From NCBI GenBank assembly GCA_018380195.1, contig JAGZUC010000032.1, positions 1 through 25,991 on the forward strand: a stretch of 25,991 bases of DNA, in the 5' to 3' direction. This DNA is from Collinsella sp. GTDB taxonomy: Bacteria; Actinomycetota; Coriobacteriia; Coriobacteriales; Coriobacteriaceae. Below, piece after piece: positions 23,740 through 25,991 of this stretch. The notes beneath the pieces were generated by a model. The model worked only from the letters and a program-made list of their open reading frames with translations, did no database searches and had not been told where the DNA came from. Both the position numbers and the translations under genes were made by a program. Position 1 is the first letter of the stretch. Every line of letters starts with the position of its first letter.

Positions 23740-24708
23740 ATGGAAATGAACGAAGCGCTTGCCTACTTACAAGAAGCACTGGGCCTCTCCGCCAAGGCTA
23801 AAACTTGGCCTGGATCCGCACGCTTGCCGCTGCATCTGCGGTCGATTGAGGTCCGCGCCGTTGACGCAAATGGTTTTTCTTTTTTGCTTGCAAGTTTGCC
23901 TACTGGCGTTGGGCTTCCCGAGGCTAAGAGAGTCTATAGCCAGCTAGCCTTGCGTGCGGAGGCTCCTGTCGTCGTTTCGTTTCCTGATGCCGATGCGCGT
24001 CAGCGCAAAGCATTGGTCGCACAAGGGATCCCCTTTGTTTGCCCCGGTAGACAGGCTTTTCTTCCATTTATGGGCGCTGCCTTCACAGAGAGAGGCAGCG
24101 TCCGGTTTCATAATCGCGCGACCAAGATGTCATCCAACGCGCAGGCTGCCGCAATCTGGGGAGCAGGGCAGGAGTCATATCATCCCGATGACCTTTGTCG
24201 TGCGCTTGGGATTTCGGCAAGCCGCGCGAGTGAGGCCGTAACCGAGCTTGTAGACAGGGGGCTCGCAAGGCGCGAGCGGCGCGAACGGCGTGTCATTGCG
24301 TTCCCCGTGGCCGCGGATCTTCTGCTCAGTGAGCACATGGCAGAGTTCTCCTCGCCTGTCTCGAAGGTTGTTTTTGCAAGGAAGGCACCACGGATCGACC
24401 GTCTCACTGACGCTGGCGAGACGGCGCTCGCTGCGCGTTCGATGCTTGCTGCGCCGAGCATGGAGCAAAAGGCTGTCTTAAGAAGTGCATGGCGTGGGCT
24501 GCGTGACCTTGAAGTCGCAGAAGGGGAACTGCCAGACAGCGAAACGACGATGATCCAAGTGTGGCGCTATGCGCCCGTGTTTGCCGACTCCTCCCGTATC
24601 GACGACATTTCACTTGCGCTATCTTTGGCGGCAATCGACGATGAGCGAATTCAGCTTGAACTCGATCGCATGTTTGGAAAGGAATATCCATGGCAGGAAG
24701 CGCTGTAG
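23740..24708 (+). CDS. Winged-helix (MarR-like) transcriptional regulator, function unknown
   Basis: This 322-residue protein has an N-terminal alpha/beta region (1-115) with the segment GIPFVCPGRQAFLPFMG, a helix-turn-helix (about 136-190; DLCRALGISASRASEAVTELVDRGL reads as helix-turn-recognition helix with a basic wing RRERRERR), and a C-terminal domain with GETALAARSML and IDDERIQLELDRMF. From memory this layout matches MarR-labelled regulators of Clostridia that have an IPFIVPGxQ-YLPF segment; the ligand and targets are not known to me. No membrane segment is seen. The start is ATG 23740 with only a weak A-rich ribosome site; ATG 23746 is an alternative. A dyad over the promoter hints at autoregulation. 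Lying between pilins and sortase, it could control pili, but nothing proves it. Confidence 0.65.
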   Translation: MEMNEALAYLQEALGLSAKAKTWPGSARLPLHLRSIEVRAVDANGFSFLLASLPTGVGLPEAKRVYSQLALRAEAPVVVSFPDADARQRKALVAQGIPFVCPGRQAFLPFMGAAFTERGSVRFHNRATKMSSNAQAAAIWGAGQESYHPDDLCRALGISASRASEAVTELVDRGLARRERRERRVIAFPVAADLLLSEHMAEFSSPVSKVVFARKAPRIDRLTDAGETALAARSMLAAPSMEQKAVLRSAWRGLRDLEVAEGELPDSETTMIQVWRYAPVFADSSRIDDISLALSLAAIDDERIQLELDRMFGKEYPWQEAL

Positions 24709-24734
24709 AAGGTCTCCAAGAATTCGGACCGTAG
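24690..24734 (+). other. Possible relic start of a partner gene overlapping the regulator
   Basis: ATG 24690, preceded by AAAGGAA, opens a 14-codon frame (MAGSAVEGLQEFGP) that overlaps the end of the regulator in another frame and stops at 24732. Its ribosome site and overlap resemble the start of a co-translated gene that has been lost. It may also be chance. Confidence 0.2.
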
Positions 24735-24830
24735 GCGGTGTTTCGGTCCTGGCTGCGTTGTCCGGGGTAGGGGCTCGCGAATCGGCTATTATTTGTTTAG
24801 ACAACTTGAGCTGTAAAGGAGTGATCGGCG

Positions 24831-25766
24831 ATGGCGCAGGGTGCCAAACACATGAAGAGCGATAACGCCGCGGCCAGCGGCGGCTCAAGCCCACAGCCCA
24901 AGCCCAAGGGTGGTAAGCGTCGTCGCAAACGGTTGCCGCGCTGGGCCGACCGGCTCATCACCATCGTCATCATCCTTATTGGCGTGGGCCTTATGACCTG
25001 GCCGTGGATTCTGGACCGGCTCGAGGCCTCGGGCGTGTTCAACCAGATCAGCACCGTGTCCAGCACCGTGGACGCGCTTTCGGAAGAGGAGCGCGAGCGC
25101 ATTCTGCTGCAGGCGCGCTCCTTTAACGAGCAGCTAGCTGGCGAGGCCACCGAACTTCCCGCCGACCAGATCGAGCCCTACGATCAGCAGCTTATCTTTG
25201 ACCGCGACCCCATGATGAGTTGGGTCGAGATTCCCTCCATCGACGTGAGCATGCCCATCTACCACGGCACGAGCGAGGAAGTCCTTATGGCGGGCGTCGG
25301 CCACCTGGAGGGCACGAGCCTGCCGGTGGGCGGCAGCTCGACGCATTGCGTGCTCACCGCGCACTCGGGCATGCGCAACCTGAGCATGTTCGACGACATC
25401 CACTCGCTGGAGCCCGGCGACCTGGTGCTGCTGCACACCATGAACAAGACGCTCGCCTACAAGATGGTGGACTCCGAGGTGGTGCTGCCCGAGGAGATGG
25501 AGTCGCTGACCATCGAGCCGGGCGCCGACAAAGTGACGCTCGTCACCTGCACGCCCTACGGCGTGAACGACCATCGCCTGCTGGTGCATTGCGTGCGCAC
25601 CAAGTACAACAAGAAGGACGTCGACAAGCAAAAGTCGCTGGCCGGCCGCCACTGGGGCAAGCGCGAGTTTGCCGTGCTCATTGTGGTCGTGGCCATTGTG
25701 CTGTTGCTGCTGGACATCGTGATCCACGCGGTCCGTAAGCGCCGCAAGGCCAAGGCCTCGGCATAA
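24831..25766 (+). CDS. srtC: Class C sortase (pilin polymerase)
   Basis: This 311-residue membrane transpeptidase would join the pilin subunits through their sorting motifs. A basic, Pro/Lys-rich N-terminal tail (1-40) is followed by membrane helix 1 (42-60), the catalytic sortase domain, and membrane helix 2 (281-300) with a basic tail, the topology of class C enzymes. The catalytic residues are His178 (TAHSG), Cys240 (TLVTCTPYG) and Arg249 (DHRLL). The class C lid motif DP(F/W/Y) appears as Glu115-Pro116-Tyr117. The start ATG 24831 follows AAAGGAG; ATG 24852 is possible. It lies 2.1 kb after the last pilin, beyond a terminator and two unrelated genes, so it is transcribed separately. No housekeeping sortase is in the window. 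Confidence 0.95.
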   Translation: MAQGAKHMKSDNAAASGGSSPQPKPKGGKRRRKRLPRWADRLITIVIILIGVGLMTWPWILDRLEASGVFNQISTVSSTVDALSEEERERILLQARSFNEQLAGEATELPADQIEPYDQQLIFDRDPMMSWVEIPSIDVSMPIYHGTSEEVLMAGVGHLEGTSLPVGGSSTHCVLTAHSGMRNLSMFDDIHSLEPGDLVLLHTMNKTLAYKMVDSEVVLPEEMESLTIEPGADKVTLVTCTPYGVNDHRLLVHCVRTKYNKKDVDKQKSLAGRHWGKREFAVLIVVVAIVLLLLDIVIHAVRKRRKAKASA

Positions 25767-25778
25767 GACATCGTCCAG

Positions 25779-25814
25779 AACCACCACAATGGGGACAGGC
25801 ACCTTTGGGGTGGT
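25779..25814. repeat. ACCACCACAAAGG-type hairpin repeat, family B, copy 6 (degenerate)
   Basis: AACCACCACAATGGGGACAG ... CACCTTTGGGGTGGT; the arms carry mismatches relative to the other five copies. It lies 13 bases after the sortase stop. Confidence 0.75.
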
Positions 25815-25825
25815 CGGGGGCTTCC

Positions 25826-25889
25826 AAGCCATCACAACATTCGATGAAAATCTCGATTTTGACGAAAAGTGTCGAATGTTGTGATGGTC
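25826..25889. repeat. Hairpin repeat, family A, copy 5
   Basis: Arms GCCATCACAACATTCGA / TCGAATGTTGTGATGGT with a nested AAAATCTCGATTTT-like loop. It is closest to copy 3 (14446-14510). Confidence 0.9.
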
Positions 25890-25918
25890 TTCGGGTAGCG
25901 CGCAGAGATGTGGTGTAA

Positions 25919-25951
25919 GAGGCGGGGCATGCCCCGCCTCTTCTCTTTCTT
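25919..25951. terminator. Strong palindromic terminator at the window end
   Basis: GAGGCGGGGC / GCCCCGCCTC is a perfect 10-bp stem centred on a GCATGC palindrome and followed by TTCTCTTTCTT. It may serve convergent transcription: a minus-strand frame with a stop at 25971-25973 enters from the right edge (last residues YSNDEF), but 21 bases are too few to call a gene. Confidence 0.7.
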
Positions 25952-25991
25952 GAAAGGGAGGGGACACCGCCTAGAATTCGTCGTTGGAGTA

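Overview
The window looks like a chromosomal segment of a high-GC Gram-positive bacterium of the class Coriobacteriia, most likely a Collinsella-type gut organism. This is an inference from the GC-rich codon use, strong AGGAGG-type ribosome sites, sortase-assembled pili, sugar PTS genes and many intergenic hairpin repeats. I could not run a database search.

Layout. Positions 92-3794 hold two overlapping genes for a heterodimeric ABC exporter with one degenerate and one canonical ATPase site. Positions 4008-5045 hold a DUF559/Vsr-like nuclease candidate bracketed by two nearly identical 65-bp palindromes. Positions 5279-7643 hold moaA and a moaC-mobB fusion for molybdenum cofactor synthesis. 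Positions 7815-8399 encode a histidine phosphatase. Positions 8542-12939 form a beta-glucoside module: a LicT/BglG antiterminator, a PTS EIIBC permease and a GH1 6-phospho-beta-glucosidase. Positions 13176-15477 encode an MFS transporter and a Cof-type HAD phosphatase. Positions 15618-22888 form a sortase-dependent pilus operon: a 1093-residue beta-helix adhesin and two paralogous pilins, preceded by an AT-rich leader and closed by a strong terminator. Positions 22928-23663 hold two copies of a ~255-bp unit carrying a tiny basic membrane protein; only the second copy is intact, and it has an excellent LexA-type SOS box upstream. Positions 23740-24708 encode a winged-helix regulator and 24831-25766 a class C sortase that presumably polymerises the pilins.

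The most interesting signals are these: a nine-G tract early in the adhesin gene, where either a +1 or a -1 slip gives an immediate stop (phase variation); the SOS box over a 49-residue membrane protein; a licT leader whose antiterminator hairpin competes with a hairpin that ends in the gene's own Shine-Dalgarno and a U-tract; and three families of intergenic hairpin repeats, two with compensatory base changes, one pair of which frames the nuclease gene.

All genes called here lie on the plus strand. No tRNA, rRNA or CRISPR array was seen.
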